Of a stretch of 52,523 nucleotides of DNA, positions 9,444-17,703 are shown in pieces. Each line of letters begins with the position of its first letter. Positions within the stretch are counted from its first letter, which is position 1. The notes below the pieces were generated by a model. It was not told the origin of the DNA and did no database searches. It saw only the letters and a program-made list of their open reading frames with translations. This DNA comes from Bacillota bacterium (GTDB taxonomy: Bacteria > Bacillota > Clostridia > Lachnospirales > Lachnospiraceae), in NCBI GenBank assembly GCA_023390555.1, contig JAEWCQ010000040.1:2501-55023 (forward strand). The letters run 5' to 3'. The position numbers and the translations under genes were made by a program.

Positions 9444-11516
9444 TCAGACCAGACCGCATACGGTAAGCAGTACATCGATCAGTTTAATAAAGATAAATGG
9501 CGTAATGATACCGCCAAGTCCGTATTTCAAAAGATTTCCTGCCAATAGTTTTCCCGCAGATACCTCCCGGTAGCGAACCCCTTTTAAGGCCAGCGGAATC
9601 AATGCGATAATGATCAGAGCGTTGTAAATGATTGCAGAAAGTATTGCACTCTGCGGATTTGTAAGGCCCATGATATTCAGTGCTTTCAATCCCGGATATA
9701 AGCCCATGAAAAGGGCCGGTATGATTGCAAAATATTTGGCGAGGTCGTTTGCAATGCTGAACGTAGTCAGGCTTCCTCTTGTCATCAGAAGCTGTTTCCC
9801 GATCTTTACGATCTCAATCAGTTTCGTCGGGGAAGAATCCAGATCCACCATATTACCGGCCTCTTTTGCGGCCTGCGTACCACTGTTCATGGCTACTGCC
9901 ACATCTGCCTGTGCAAGGGCCGGCGCATCGTTTGTACCGTCGCCGGTCATCGCAACCAGATGCCCCTTTGCCTGAAAATCCCGGATCATCTGGAGTTTCC
10001 CCTCCGGTGTGGCCTCCGCAAGGAAATCATCCACACCTGCTTCTGCGGCAATTGCTGCTGCAGTCAGCGGATTGTCACCGGTAATCATGATCGTCTTGAT
10101 CCCCATTTTCCGCAGATCCGCAAACTTCTCCTGTACCCCGTCCTTGATAATGTCTTTCAGATAAATTACACCCAATACCTTATGGTTTTTGGCAACGACC
10201 AGCGGAGTGCCTCCCTTGCCCGAAATCTGTTTTACGATCTTTGCACATTCTTCACTGAATACCCCGCCTGCCTGTTCCACATAAGTCCGGATAGCGTCTG
10301 CAGCACCCTTGCGGATTTCATTTCCTTCAAAATCCACTCCGCTCATGCGGGTGACCGCTGTAAACGGAAGAAAGGTCATATGCTGATCGGAAAGACTTCT
10401 TCCACGGATTCCATACTTCTCCTTTGCATGAATGACGACGCTTCTTCCTTCCGGCGTCTCATCTGCAAGGGATGATAACTGCGCCGCATCTGCAAGCTCT
10501 TCCCCGCTGATACCGTCCACCGGGATAAACTGATCGGCCTGCCGGTTACCGAGTGTGATCGTACCGGTCTTATCAAGCATCAGAATATCCACATCACCGG
10601 CCGCCTCGATTGCCCGCCCGCTCATTGCAAGCACATTTGCCTGATTCAGACGGCTCATACCTGCGATACCGATAGCAGAAAGCAGGGCACCGATTGTCGT
10701 GGGTGCAAGACATACCAACAGTGCGACCAGCGTCGTAACCGACGTCGGATTTTCAATTCCGGCCTGCTTTGCCGCAAACATGGAAAACGTATATAAGGAA
10801 ACGGTAACCAGCACGAAGATCACAGACAGCGCAAGCAGAAAAATCTGAAGTGCAATTTCATTTGGCGTCTTCTTTCTTGCGGCCCCTTCCACCATTGCGA
10901 TCATTTTATCTAAAAAACTCTCTCCAGCTTCATTTGTTACCTTTACGACGATCCAGTCAGAAAGTACCGTTGTTCCGCCTGTCACCGCACTTCTGTCACC
11001 GCCGCTTTCACGAATGACGGGTGCAGATTCACCGGTGATTGCACTCTCATCGACCGATGCGGCACCGTCTATGACTTCCCCGTCGGCAGGAATCTGCTCA
11101 CCTGCTTTGACAATGACAAGGTCACCTTTTTTCAATGTTACCGATGATACTGCCTGCACGTGATTTTTTTCACTTACAGAGGAAATCTTATATGCCTCCA
11201 CATCTTTTTTTGTAGCACGCAGCGAATCTGCCTGTGCCTTTCCCCTTCCCTCTGCAATCGCCTCCGCAAAATTTGCAAAGAGTACGGTGAACCAGAGAAT
11301 CACCGCAATCGCAAAGGTATAGCCGGCTGCCGTGTCCCCAATTCCAAGCAATGCGGAAAGCAGCCACAGGATAGTGGTAAGGATTGCGGAAACATAGACC
11401 AGCAGCATAACTGGATTCCCAGCCTGAGTCTTTGGTCCTAATTTCATAAAAGAGTCTTTTATCGCCCTTGCGATCATGGTTTTATCGGCAAGTGCTGTAT
11501 TTTGTTTTTCTGACAT
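9444..11516 (-). CDS. kdpB: KdpB, P-type ATPase subunit of the potassium pump
   Basis: Catalytic P-type ATPase subunit. The TGES actuator motif is at 161-164, and its Ser corresponds to the inhibitory phosphorylation site known in E. coli KdpB. DKTGT with the phosphorylated Asp is at about 315, and GDGTNDAPAL lies in the P domain. The length of 690 is normal. AAGGAGG precedes the ATG, 17 bases after the kdpA stop. Confidence 0.96.
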   Translation of the reverse strand: MSEKQNTALADKTMIARAIKDSFMKLGPKTQAGNPVMLLVYVSAILTTILWLLSALLGIGDTAAGYTFAIAVILWFTVLFANFAEAIAEGRGKAQADSLRATKKDVEAYKISSVSEKNHVQAVSSVTLKKGDLVIVKAGEQIPADGEVIDGAASVDESAITGESAPVIRESGGDRSAVTGGTTVLSDWIVVKVTNEAGESFLDKMIAMVEGAARKKTPNEIALQIFLLALSVIFVLVTVSLYTFSMFAAKQAGIENPTSVTTLVALLVCLAPTTIGALLSAIGIAGMSRLNQANVLAMSGRAIEAAGDVDILMLDKTGTITLGNRQADQFIPVDGISGEELADAAQLSSLADETPEGRSVVIHAKEKYGIRGRSLSDQHMTFLPFTAVTRMSGVDFEGNEIRKGAADAIRTYVEQAGGVFSEECAKIVKQISGKGGTPLVVAKNHKVLGVIYLKDIIKDGVQEKFADLRKMGIKTIMITGDNPLTAAAIAAEAGVDDFLAEATPEGKLQMIRDFQAKGHLVAMTGDGTNDAPALAQADVAVAMNSGTQAAKEAGNMVDLDSSPTKLIEIVKIGKQLLMTRGSLTTFSIANDLAKYFAIIPALFMGLYPGLKALNIMGLTNPQSAILSAIIYNALIIIALIPLALKGVRYREVSAGKLLAGNLLKYGLGGIITPFIFIKLIDVLLTVCGLV

Positions 11517-11533
11517 GTTCCATACCTCCTTTC

Positions 11534-13333
11534 TCAGGCAAAGAATTCTGCAATCGGCCCAAGTGACAGTGCCGGGAAAAAGCTCAATGCCCCGATCAGT
11601 AATACGACAAAAATGAGCAGAAAGATAAATAGCCCGTTACTTGTGGAAAGTGTTCCTGCCGTCGTTGCAATTTTTTTCTTCTGTGCCATACTCCCCGCAA
11701 TCGCCAGTATTCCGGCAATCGGCAGAAATCTCGAGAACAGCATGCAAGCACCGAGTGTCAGGTTCAGATATCCCGTGTCCGCATGAAATCCGGCAAAAGA
11801 AGATCCGTTATTTGCACCTGCCGAAGAGTACGCATACAGCAATTCGGAAAATCCGTGTGCACCTGCATTATGCAGGCTGTCTGCCACGGAGGGAACTGCA
11901 GCCGCAACACCACAGCCAACCAGAATCGCAATCGGTGTGGCAAGGCATGCCAGTACGGTCCATTTTATTTCGTGGGGCTCGATCTTTTTTCCAAGATACT
12001 CCGGTGTTCTTCCGACCATGAGTCCCGCGATGAATACGGTCAGAAGCGCAAATGCAAGCATTCCGTACAATCCGCAGCCGGCTCCGCCAAAGATCACTTC
12101 GCCAAGCTCCATCAAAAGCATGAGAGTCATCCCGCCAAGCGGCGTGTAACTGTCATGCATCGAATTCACCGAACCATTCGATGCCGCTGTTGTAAATGTA
12201 GCCCATGCGGCGGATGCGGCAATACCGAATCTGGATTCTTTTCCCTCCATATTGCCTCCCGCCTGCTGATCTGTGGAAGTATTCACGGCCTCATTCTCCG
12301 TCAGTGCGGTCGGTGCAAATTGTTCCGATACTGCCACACTTGCAAGTGCAACTGTCAATACGAGAAACATCGCAATAAAAATTGCCCTTCCCTGCCTTTT
12401 GTCCTTCACTTCCCTCCCAAAGGAAAAGCAGAGCGATGCCGGAATCAGCAGAATGGATATCATTTCGATCAGATTGGAGAACCAGGTTGGATTTTCCAGC
12501 GGATATGCCGAATTTCCTCCATAATAGCCCCCACCGTTCGTACCAAGCTGCTTGATGGAAACCTGGCTCGCGGCGTAGCCGAGCGGAACGATCTCTTTTG
12601 TCACAACCACGGCATCTTTTACCGTAACACCGTCTACCGTAACCTGATCTCCATCGATCACCGCGTTTTCGATTTGATTCCCGTCCGAATCAACGGCAAC
12701 CGGTTCGATCAGCTGCACGGTTTCCGCTGCACTGCCGCTCTGGACCACTCCCTGTGATACAATCAGAATCGAGACCACAACAGACAGTGGCAGCAGTACA
12801 TAAAAAACGGCTCTTGTCAAATCTGTCCAGAAGTTTCCGATTCCTTTTGCCCTGACTCTCGTAAATCCCCGGAAGAATGCAAACAAGACTGCGATTCCCG
12901 TTCCCGCAGACGCAAAGTTCTGTACCGTCAACCCAAGTGCCTGCGTCAAATAACTCATCTGTGCCTCTCCGCTGTATGCCTGCCAGTCTGTATTTGTAAC
13001 GAAGCTGATCGCATTGTTGAAAGATAAGTCCCAGCTCATGCCTTCGACTCCCTGCGGATTAAACGGAAGATATTTCTGAAATATCTGCAGAAAAAAAACG
13101 ACTGCCAGGCCGACTCCGGAAAAGCAGAGTACACTGACCAGATATTTTTTCCATGTCATATCCTCGTTTTCATTGATATGAAACAGCTTATAAATTCCTC
13201 TCTCACATGGCCTTAAGAGAAAAGAGAGAAAGACCTTCTCTCCACTCATGGCCTTACTGATATAGTTACCAAGCGGAATGGCAAGTACGACCAGAACCGC
13301 CAGATAAAAAACATATTGTATTATAATCTGCAT
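11534..13333 (-). CDS. kdpA: KdpA, potassium channel-like subunit
   Basis: Membrane subunit that selects and moves potassium; it is related to SKT-type channels. The start at 13333 (MQIIIQYVFYLAV) has AAAGGAGG 7 bases upstream; the longer reading lacks support. The 599 residues contain about ten membrane segments and the repeated selectivity-filter Gly regions (for example TNGGGYYGGNSAYP and SAGANNGSSFAG). A moderately long extracytoplasmic insertion near residues 210-250 (VDSDGNQIENAVIDGDQ) makes it longer than the E. coli protein (557). No kdpF-like short ORF was found between the promoter region and kdpA. Confidence 0.95.
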   Translation of the reverse strand: MQIIIQYVFYLAVLVVLAIPLGNYISKAMSGEKVFLSFLLRPCERGIYKLFHINENEDMTWKKYLVSVLCFSGVGLAVVFFLQIFQKYLPFNPQGVEGMSWDLSFNNAISFVTNTDWQAYSGEAQMSYLTQALGLTVQNFASAGTGIAVLFAFFRGFTRVRAKGIGNFWTDLTRAVFYVLLPLSVVVSILIVSQGVVQSGSAAETVQLIEPVAVDSDGNQIENAVIDGDQVTVDGVTVKDAVVVTKEIVPLGYAASQVSIKQLGTNGGGYYGGNSAYPLENPTWFSNLIEMISILLIPASLCFSFGREVKDKRQGRAIFIAMFLVLTVALASVAVSEQFAPTALTENEAVNTSTDQQAGGNMEGKESRFGIAASAAWATFTTAASNGSVNSMHDSYTPLGGMTLMLLMELGEVIFGGAGCGLYGMLAFALLTVFIAGLMVGRTPEYLGKKIEPHEIKWTVLACLATPIAILVGCGVAAAVPSVADSLHNAGAHGFSELLYAYSSAGANNGSSFAGFHADTGYLNLTLGACMLFSRFLPIAGILAIAGSMAQKKKIATTAGTLSTSNGLFIFLLIFVVLLIGALSFFPALSLGPIAEFFA

Positions 13334-13361
13334 AACTGATTCCTCCTTTTCTGTGTAGAAC

Positions 13362-13391
13362 ATAACACAATTTCTGTAAAAACAGTGTTAA
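13362..13391 (-). promoter_or_regulatory. Candidate kdp promoter
   Basis: On the minus strand TTAACA (13386-13391) and TGTTAT (13362-13367) are 18 bases apart, about 30 bases before kdpA. Just upstream is the T-rich TTTATAACTTCTTAATACAG, vaguely like KdpE sites. The gap is too short for a ydaO-type c-di-AMP riboswitch. The hexamers are imperfect, as expected for an activated promoter. Confidence 0.35.
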
Positions 13392-13437
13392 GATCGGAGG
13401 CATCTGTATTAAGAAGTTATAAAGAGGAATAGAAAGA

Positions 13438-13471
13438 GGCTGTAAGCGGATCTGCCGTCCCGCTTACAGCC
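13438..13471 (-). terminator. Terminator hairpin overlapping the end of the amino-acid ABC ATPase gene
   Basis: A perfect 12-base inverted repeat (GGCTGTAAGCGG and CCGCTTACAGCC) brackets 10 bases and includes the stop codon of the ABC ATPase gene. On the minus strand it is followed by TCTTTCTATTCCTCTTT, a T-rich tail. It separates the amino-acid transporter operon from kdp. Confidence 0.7.
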
Positions 13472-14231
13472 CTGTAAAATTCCCTTTTTCATTCCATTTG
13501 CCAAAAAATCTTGTAATACATGGATCGCCGCTGTCTGAAAGTTCTTTATAAGTTCCCTGCTTCAGAATGCTTCCGTTGTCAAAAAATACGAGCTTATCCG
13601 CAACTTCCCTTGCAAAATCAATTCTGTGTGTAACAAGTAAAAGCGTCTGTTTTTCCTCGATCAGCTGCCGGACAATATCAAAAACTTCCGCTTCCGGCCC
13701 GATGTCCGGCACGCCCGCCGGCTCATCCAGCAACAACACCTGGGGATGCATGGCAAGTGCACGTGCAATTGCAACAAGCTGCCGCTGTCCATTTGAGAGT
13801 TCATACGGATAAGCATTCCTCTTTTCCTCCAGCCCAACCTTATGTAGCAGTTCCAACGCTATTTGCACACAGCTCTCTTTATCCAGACGGTCGACGATCA
13901 GGGGGCCCTCCAGAATATTCTCGATTGCAGTCTTATGTGGAAACAGCTGAACGTTCTGAAACACCATTCCGGTCTCTCGGCGCGCCTCACACAGCGCCGC
14001 GTCCCCAGCCTGCAGCCGTTTTCCTCTGCCAAACTCGTATGCGTGTCCACCCAGTTCCACAACACCTCCATCCGGCATTTCCAGCAGACTGATACAGCGC
14101 AGCAGCGTTGTCTTTCCGGAACCGGAAGGTCCGATTAATACGGTTGTCTTATTCTGCTCTATTTCCAGAGTGACGCCTTTTAACACAAGTTCCTGGCCAA
14201 ATGTTTTCATAATATTGCGAACACCGTACAT
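13464..14231 (-). CDS. Polar amino-acid ABC transporter ATPase (degenerate D-loop)
   Basis: Cytoplasmic ATPase of a polar-amino-acid importer, paired with the permease 10 bases upstream. Visible motifs are Walker A GPSGSGKTT, Q-loop GMVFQNVQLFPH, signature ELSNGQRQ (instead of LSGGQ), Walker B LLLDEPAG and the H-loop TH. After the Walker B Glu the usual TSALDPE D-loop reads PAGVPDIGPE, which is unusual, though a D is kept. The AGGAGG site before ATG is excellent. With the yezD and permease genes it forms a short operon under a promoter with a Cys-rich leader ORF, so cystine or another sulfur amino acid is the likely cargo (inference). No substrate-binding protein gene is present nearby. Confidence 0.88.
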   Translation of the reverse strand: MYGVRNIMKTFGQELVLKGVTLEIEQNKTTVLIGPSGSGKTTLLRCISLLEMPDGGVVELGGHAYEFGRGKRLQAGDAALCEARRETGMVFQNVQLFPHKTAIENILEGPLIVDRLDKESCVQIALELLHKVGLEEKRNAYPYELSNGQRQLVAIARALAMHPQVLLLDEPAGVPDIGPEAEVFDIVRQLIEEKQTLLLVTHRIDFAREVADKLVFFDNGSILKQGTYKELSDSGDPCITRFFGKWNEKGNFTGL

Positions 14232-14241
14232 ATGATTCCTC

Positions 14242-14922
14242 CTAACACTTTTCCAGCCGCAGTTTCTTCTCCGCCAGCTTCTGTATCCCGGTCAAAAAAG
14301 TAAAAAATAACAGATAGATCACTGCAGCCTCACCGAAAATAAGCAGATACTGCGAACTGCTTCCTGCAAATTCCTGCGCTTTTTGAAACAGTTCCGGCAG
14401 CAGGATTACCGATGCAAGCGCGGTATCCTTCACCAGGTGAATAAAAATACCAATCAGCGGAGACAACGCCGCTTTCACGGTCTGCGGCAAAATCACCCGT
14501 TCCAGGACTTTCAGCCGATCCATCCCGATTGCATATCCCGCCTCCCACTGTCCATCTGAAATCGAACGGACTGCAGCGCAGATTGTTTCGGCAGAACAGG
14601 CACCTGCATAAAGTGAAAATACCCCGATACCTGCTGCCCATTTATTGATCCCAAGCGGAAGGCAGATTCCCCAATATACCAAAAAAAGCTGCAGCAGTAA
14701 CGGTGTTCCGCGGAACACCCAGATATAAATTCCTGCCATCTGCCGGATTACCGGTATTTTATTAACGATGGCCAGTGCCGCTGCAACGGCAAGAACCATA
14801 CCCACTGCAAAAGATACCAGTGCAAGCGGGACTGAATACAGGAGCCCCTGCTGCAGCATAGGTACAAAAGTCTGTTTGATCAGTTCCATCTGGCTTCCAT
14901 TCCTTCCATACAATCCTGCCAT
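14242..14922 (-). CDS. Polar amino-acid ABC transporter permease
   Basis: Integral membrane permease of the HisM/GlnP type with about five hydrophobic spans. It carries the family's conserved WVFRGTPLLLQLFLVY stretch and the cytoplasmic EAA loop (EAGYAIGMDRLKVLERVILPQ). I chose the ATG at 14922 because GGGAGAAGAG lies in front of it; an ATG at 14889 (MELIKQTF) is also plausible. The next gene, the ATPase, begins 10 bases after its stop. The operon's leader and the YezD-type gene upstream suggest a sulfur amino acid such as cystine, but the substrate is not visible in the sequence. Confidence 0.88.
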   Translation of the reverse strand: MAGLYGRNGSQMELIKQTFVPMLQQGLLYSVPLALVSFAVGMVLAVAAALAIVNKIPVIRQMAGIYIWVFRGTPLLLQLFLVYWGICLPLGINKWAAGIGVFSLYAGACSAETICAAVRSISDGQWEAGYAIGMDRLKVLERVILPQTVKAALSPLIGIFIHLVKDTALASVILLPELFQKAQEFAGSSSQYLLIFGEAAVIYLLFFTFLTGIQKLAEKKLRLEKC

Positions 14923-14957
14923 AATCTCTTCTCCCATGCATTTCTTCTAACACTTTG

Positions 14958-15104
14958 CTAACGTAACCGGATTTTTTCATTTTTATCAATTTGTATGATT
15001 TTTCCATCCTGCACGACTACTGTGACCGAACCATACTGAATTGTCTCCAGGTACTCCAAAATCTTTTTGATCTCTTCCTGTGAAATTTTCATTTTTCTGT
15101 CCAT
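14958..15104 (-). CDS. YezD-family small protein (DUF2292)
   Basis: A 48-residue protein containing ISQEEIKKILEYLETIQYG followed by SVTVVVQDGKIIQIDKNEKIR, the alpha-beta pattern of the YezD/DUF2292 family. Members of unknown biochemical role are often found with sulfur-assimilation genes. The start at 15104 is chosen because GGGAGGG lies directly in front; a longer in-frame reading begins inside the 3' arm of a leader hairpin. It is the first gene of the operon with the amino-acid permease and ATPase and follows a Cys-codon leader ORF, which fits a sulfur link. Confidence 0.8.
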   Translation of the reverse strand: MDRKMKISQEEIKKILEYLETIQYGSVTVVVQDGKIIQIDKNEKIRLR

Positions 15105-15129
15105 ATTCCCTCCCACGACACAGTCCGGG

Positions 15130-15172
15130 ATATCCGTCATCAGCTGTCAGCTTCTCCCTAAATGACGGATAT
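15130..15172 (-). promoter_or_regulatory. Leader hairpin before yezD
   Basis: A perfect 11-base inverted repeat (ATATCCGTCAT and ATGACGGATAT) with a 21-base loop sits between the Cys-codon leader ORF and yezD. Its 5' arm starts about a dozen bases after the leader stop codon. There is no T-run behind it, so it is more likely a ribosome-position-dependent switch or a structure affecting the yezD ribosome site than a classic terminator. Confidence 0.6.
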
Positions 15173-15184
15173 CTTCCAACGCTT

Positions 15185-15262
15185 CTAGTTGACATATCTC
15201 ATCCTCTCACAGCAGCACATTCGCCTTATTTCTTTTTTCATTTCTCTCTTTTTGTATCTCAT
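15185..15262 (-). CDS. Leader ORF with three consecutive Cys codons (25 aa)
   Basis: The reading frame ATG to TAG encodes 25 residues, very basic at the N-terminus, with the core RRMCCCERM, where TGC TGC TGT are consecutive. A GAGGAG site lies about 10 bases before the ATG, and the whole ORF lies within the leader downstream of a consensus promoter. Cys-run leader peptides are known as cysteine-sensing attenuators in mycobacteria and some other bacteria. Here it precedes yezD and an amino-acid importer, so the same logic is inferred: ribosome stalling at Cys codons when cysteine is scarce would change folding of the following hairpin. Confidence 0.65.
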   Translation of the reverse strand: MRYKKREMKKEIRRMCCCERMRYVN

Positions 15263-15315
15263 TTTCCGGTCTCTCCTCTTTTTCATACTATCTTTGTATG
15301 AATTATATGTTTTAG

Positions 15316-15344
15316 ATTTTAATCCTGTTACTCCGCATTGTCAA
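15316..15344 (-). promoter_or_regulatory. Sigma-A promoter of the leader ORF-yezD-amino-acid transporter operon
   Basis: Minus-strand TTGACA (15339-15344), 17 bases, then TAAAAT (15316-15321). Transcription would start near 15309, leaving a leader of about 200 bases before yezD that holds the Cys-codon ORF and the hairpin. Confidence 0.85.
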
Positions 15345-15362
15345 TGGATTCGGGAACAATCC

Positions 15363-15396
15363 AAAAAAAGCTCCCTGATAACCTTATCAGAGAGCT
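15363..15396 (-). terminator. Terminator after metY, end of the sulfur operon
   Basis: Minus strand: AGCTCTCTGATAA, GG, TTATCAGGGAGCT, then seven T. This is a 13-base stem with one wobble, a textbook intrinsic terminator located 19 bases after the metY stop. It is the first terminator met after 27375, so it marks the end of the large sulfur operon. Confidence 0.9.
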
Positions 15397-15414
15397 CATA
15401 TTAATAATATTTTC

Positions 15415-16707
15415 TTATGCAAATGCTGCTTCCAGGGCCTGTTCCAGATCCTGTATCAGATCTTCTGCTGCTTCCAGCCCTACCGAGATCCGTACTGTGT
15501 CATCGGAAACTCCCGCCCGCACAAGATGATGCTCATCTAATTCCGCATGTGTCGTCTTTGGAGAATTAATAATTAAGGAACGCACATCCCCGAGATTCGC
15601 CTGATAGGAAAAATAGGACAGACCTTTGATAAAGCGGTTCAACTGCTCCCTGTTGCCTTTAAAACCAAAAGACAGCAATGCACCCGCACCTTTTGGAAAA
15701 TAAGTCTCTGCCAGCTCGTGATAAGGGCTGCCGGAAGCAGAAGGATGTTTCACCCATGCGACTTCTTTACGTCCTTCCAAAAATTTCACAATTTTCTTTG
15801 TATTTTCCACCTGTTTGGTCAGTCTCTCCGAGATTGTGGACAATCCCAGAAGGACAAGATAGGCATCAAACGGACTGAGTGCAGCTCCGATAAATTCTAA
15901 GAGGAACCCACGGATTGCAGTCGTAAGCGGCGCATCGGGATTGACCTCGATCGGACTTCTCGGCACCAGCTCGGCCGTCTTAAGTTTGTAGGATTTTTCA
16001 TAAAACTGCGGAAATTTTTCCTCCGAATAATGAAAGGTATGATTCTCAATGACCGCTCCTGCAATGACACTTCCATGTCCGCTGATTCCCTTTGTTGCGG
16101 AATAGACAATGATATCGACCCCATGATTGAACGGATGGAACAGGTATGGAGTCGCCACCGTATTATCGACTATGAGCGGAATATCATGCCTGTGCGCCAC
16201 TTCGGCGATTGCCTCAATATCATAGAGTTCTGCATTCGGATTACTGATCGTTTCCAGAAAAATTCCTTTTGTGTTTTCATCGATTGCCTTCTCGTAAGAT
16301 TCCGGAGAAAACCGATCTTCTACAAACTTCGCATGTATCCCGTAATGAGGAAGGAAATGGGATAACGCATCTTCCGCACCTCCATACAGTGCCGGCGACA
16401 CCACAATATTTCCACCTCCCTGTGCAAGAAACAAAAAGGTATAAGAAATCGCCGCCATTCCGCTTGCTAGCGCAATTGCCCCGGTTCCATCTTCGAGTAT
16501 CCTAAGCCGCTCTTCCAGCGCAGCCACGGTCGGATTTCCCACGCGCGTATAGAGCGCACCGGTTTCCTGAAAGGTCCACAGACGTTCTGCACGGTCTACA
16601 TCACCGATATCAAAAGACGCGGTCTGGTAAATCGGAACATTTACCGCATAATTATGTTGTGCCGGATCATAACCGGCGCGAATTCTTTTCGTATCAAAAT
16701 CTGCCAT
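15415..16707 (-). CDS. metY: O-acetylhomoserine sulfhydrylase (MetY-type)
   Basis: PLP enzyme of the Cys/Met metabolism family. It condenses O-acetylhomoserine with sulfide (to homocysteine) or with methanethiol (directly to methionine) in the cytoplasm. At 430 residues it has the longer length typical of MetY rather than MetB/MetC. It has YTRVGNPTV at the N-terminal substrate region, ASGMAAIS, and the PLP Lys in YSATKGISGHG. It is the last gene of the operon after the MetNIQ importer. In Rhodospirillum rubrum a nitrogenase-like methylthio-alkane reductase feeds methanethiol to such an enzyme. The presence of MetY in the same operon as a nitrogenase-like cluster is therefore telling (inference). 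Confidence 0.92.
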   Translation of the reverse strand: MADFDTKRIRAGYDPAQHNYAVNVPIYQTASFDIGDVDRAERLWTFQETGALYTRVGNPTVAALEERLRILEDGTGAIALASGMAAISYTFLFLAQGGGNIVVSPALYGGAEDALSHFLPHYGIHAKFVEDRFSPESYEKAIDENTKGIFLETISNPNAELYDIEAIAEVAHRHDIPLIVDNTVATPYLFHPFNHGVDIIVYSATKGISGHGSVIAGAVIENHTFHYSEEKFPQFYEKSYKLKTAELVPRSPIEVNPDAPLTTAIRGFLLEFIGAALSPFDAYLVLLGLSTISERLTKQVENTKKIVKFLEGRKEVAWVKHPSASGSPYHELAETYFPKGAGALLSFGFKGNREQLNRFIKGLSYFSYQANLGDVRSLIINSPKTTHAELDEHHLVRAGVSDDTVRISVGLEAAEDLIQDLEQALEAAFA

Positions 16708-16760
16708 ATTTTTTTCCTCTCTTCTCTTTCCTGGATTTCGTGCTATTTTCTATTTCTGCT

Positions 16761-17669
16761 TTACTTTTTGACATCAAAGGCCGGTATTGCTGCCCCCTGA
16801 AACTGTTCCTGAATGGCATCGGCGACTTCCTGACTGTGGAATGCTTCCACCACTTCCTGATAGACCTGATTATCCTGATCCTCCGCCCTGCATGCAATCA
16901 GGTTGATATACTGTTTTAAGTTCTGATCCTCCAGATTAACCTCATTGACATAGATTGGATCGGCAGAAGGATCTAATCCGGCATCGACCGCATCCTTTAC
17001 AAAAACAATTCCGGCATCGACATCACTGAGGGAGCGCACAATCTGGGAATGTTCGATTTCCACAAACTCCAGGTTGTTCGGATTCGATTCAATGTCCTCT
17101 ACGGTCGGTGAATTACCCGCATCCTTTTTCAGCGTAATCAGTCCGGCCTCCTCAAAAACCTTCAGTGATCTACCCACATTGACGACATCATTCGGTACTG
17201 CAATCTGTGCACCGTCCGGCAGTTCATCCAGACTCTTGTATTTTTCGGAATAGACATCGAGGCGGAAGATATACATATCACCCAGAGATACCAGATCCAG
17301 TCCCAGATCCTTGATATTCTGCTCAAAATAAGCGTAATGCTGAAATGCATTCAGATCCACTTCCTTATCTGCCAGCACCTGATTCAGATTTACGTTGGAA
17401 AAGCAGATGGTCTCAATTTCGATGTTGTAGTCCTCCAACGCCTTTTTCTTAACGGCATCCCAGATAATATCGTCCGGGGTTGTGATTGCGATTTTCACAT
17501 GCACCGGATCTCCCTTTTCTGTTGTTTCGGGGGTCTCGGAAGACTGTGCCTCTGACTGTGCCTCACCGCTGCTTTCCTTTGCCGCATTCCCGCATGCACT
17601 GACCAAAAGCAGGAGCATGAATACTCCGATCAGCGCAGTCCATTTTTTTCTTTTCTCTCTTCTTTTCAT
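16761..17669 (-). CDS. metQ: Methionine ABC transporter lipoprotein MetQ
   Basis: Substrate-binding lipoprotein of the NlpA/MetQ family. It has a basic N-terminus, a hydrophobic stretch and lipobox LVSAC (Cys near residue 25), a Ser/Glu-rich linker, then the binding domain with the LNAFQHYAYFEQN and VPNDVVNVGRSL motifs conserved in MetQ. The start at 17669 (ATG) has GAGGAGA in front; a TTG two codons earlier is possible. It follows metI by 34 bases and precedes metY. It captures methionine (D or L) or related compounds outside the membrane. Confidence 0.93.
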   Translation of the reverse strand: MKRREKRKKWTALIGVFMLLLLVSACGNAAKESSGEAQSEAQSSETPETTEKGDPVHVKIAITTPDDIIWDAVKKKALEDYNIEIETICFSNVNLNQVLADKEVDLNAFQHYAYFEQNIKDLGLDLVSLGDMYIFRLDVYSEKYKSLDELPDGAQIAVPNDVVNVGRSLKVFEEAGLITLKKDAGNSPTVEDIESNPNNLEFVEIEHSQIVRSLSDVDAGIVFVKDAVDAGLDPSADPIYVNEVNLEDQNLKQYINLIACRAEDQDNQVYQEVVEAFHSQEVADAIQEQFQGAAIPAFDVKK

Positions 17670-17703
17670 GATCAATTCTCCTCATATTTCTTTTATTTGA
17701 ACG

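Noticed and set aside
11783..12757. 324-codon plus-strand open frame across kdpA
   Set aside because: Antisense shadow of kdpA, with no ribosome site and a composition rich in Cys/His/Arg typical of a complementary frame.
13334..13463. kdpF gene or c-di-AMP riboswitch before kdpA
   Set aside because: The gap is only about 100 bases with no short hydrophobic ORF and no room for a ydaO-type riboswitch.
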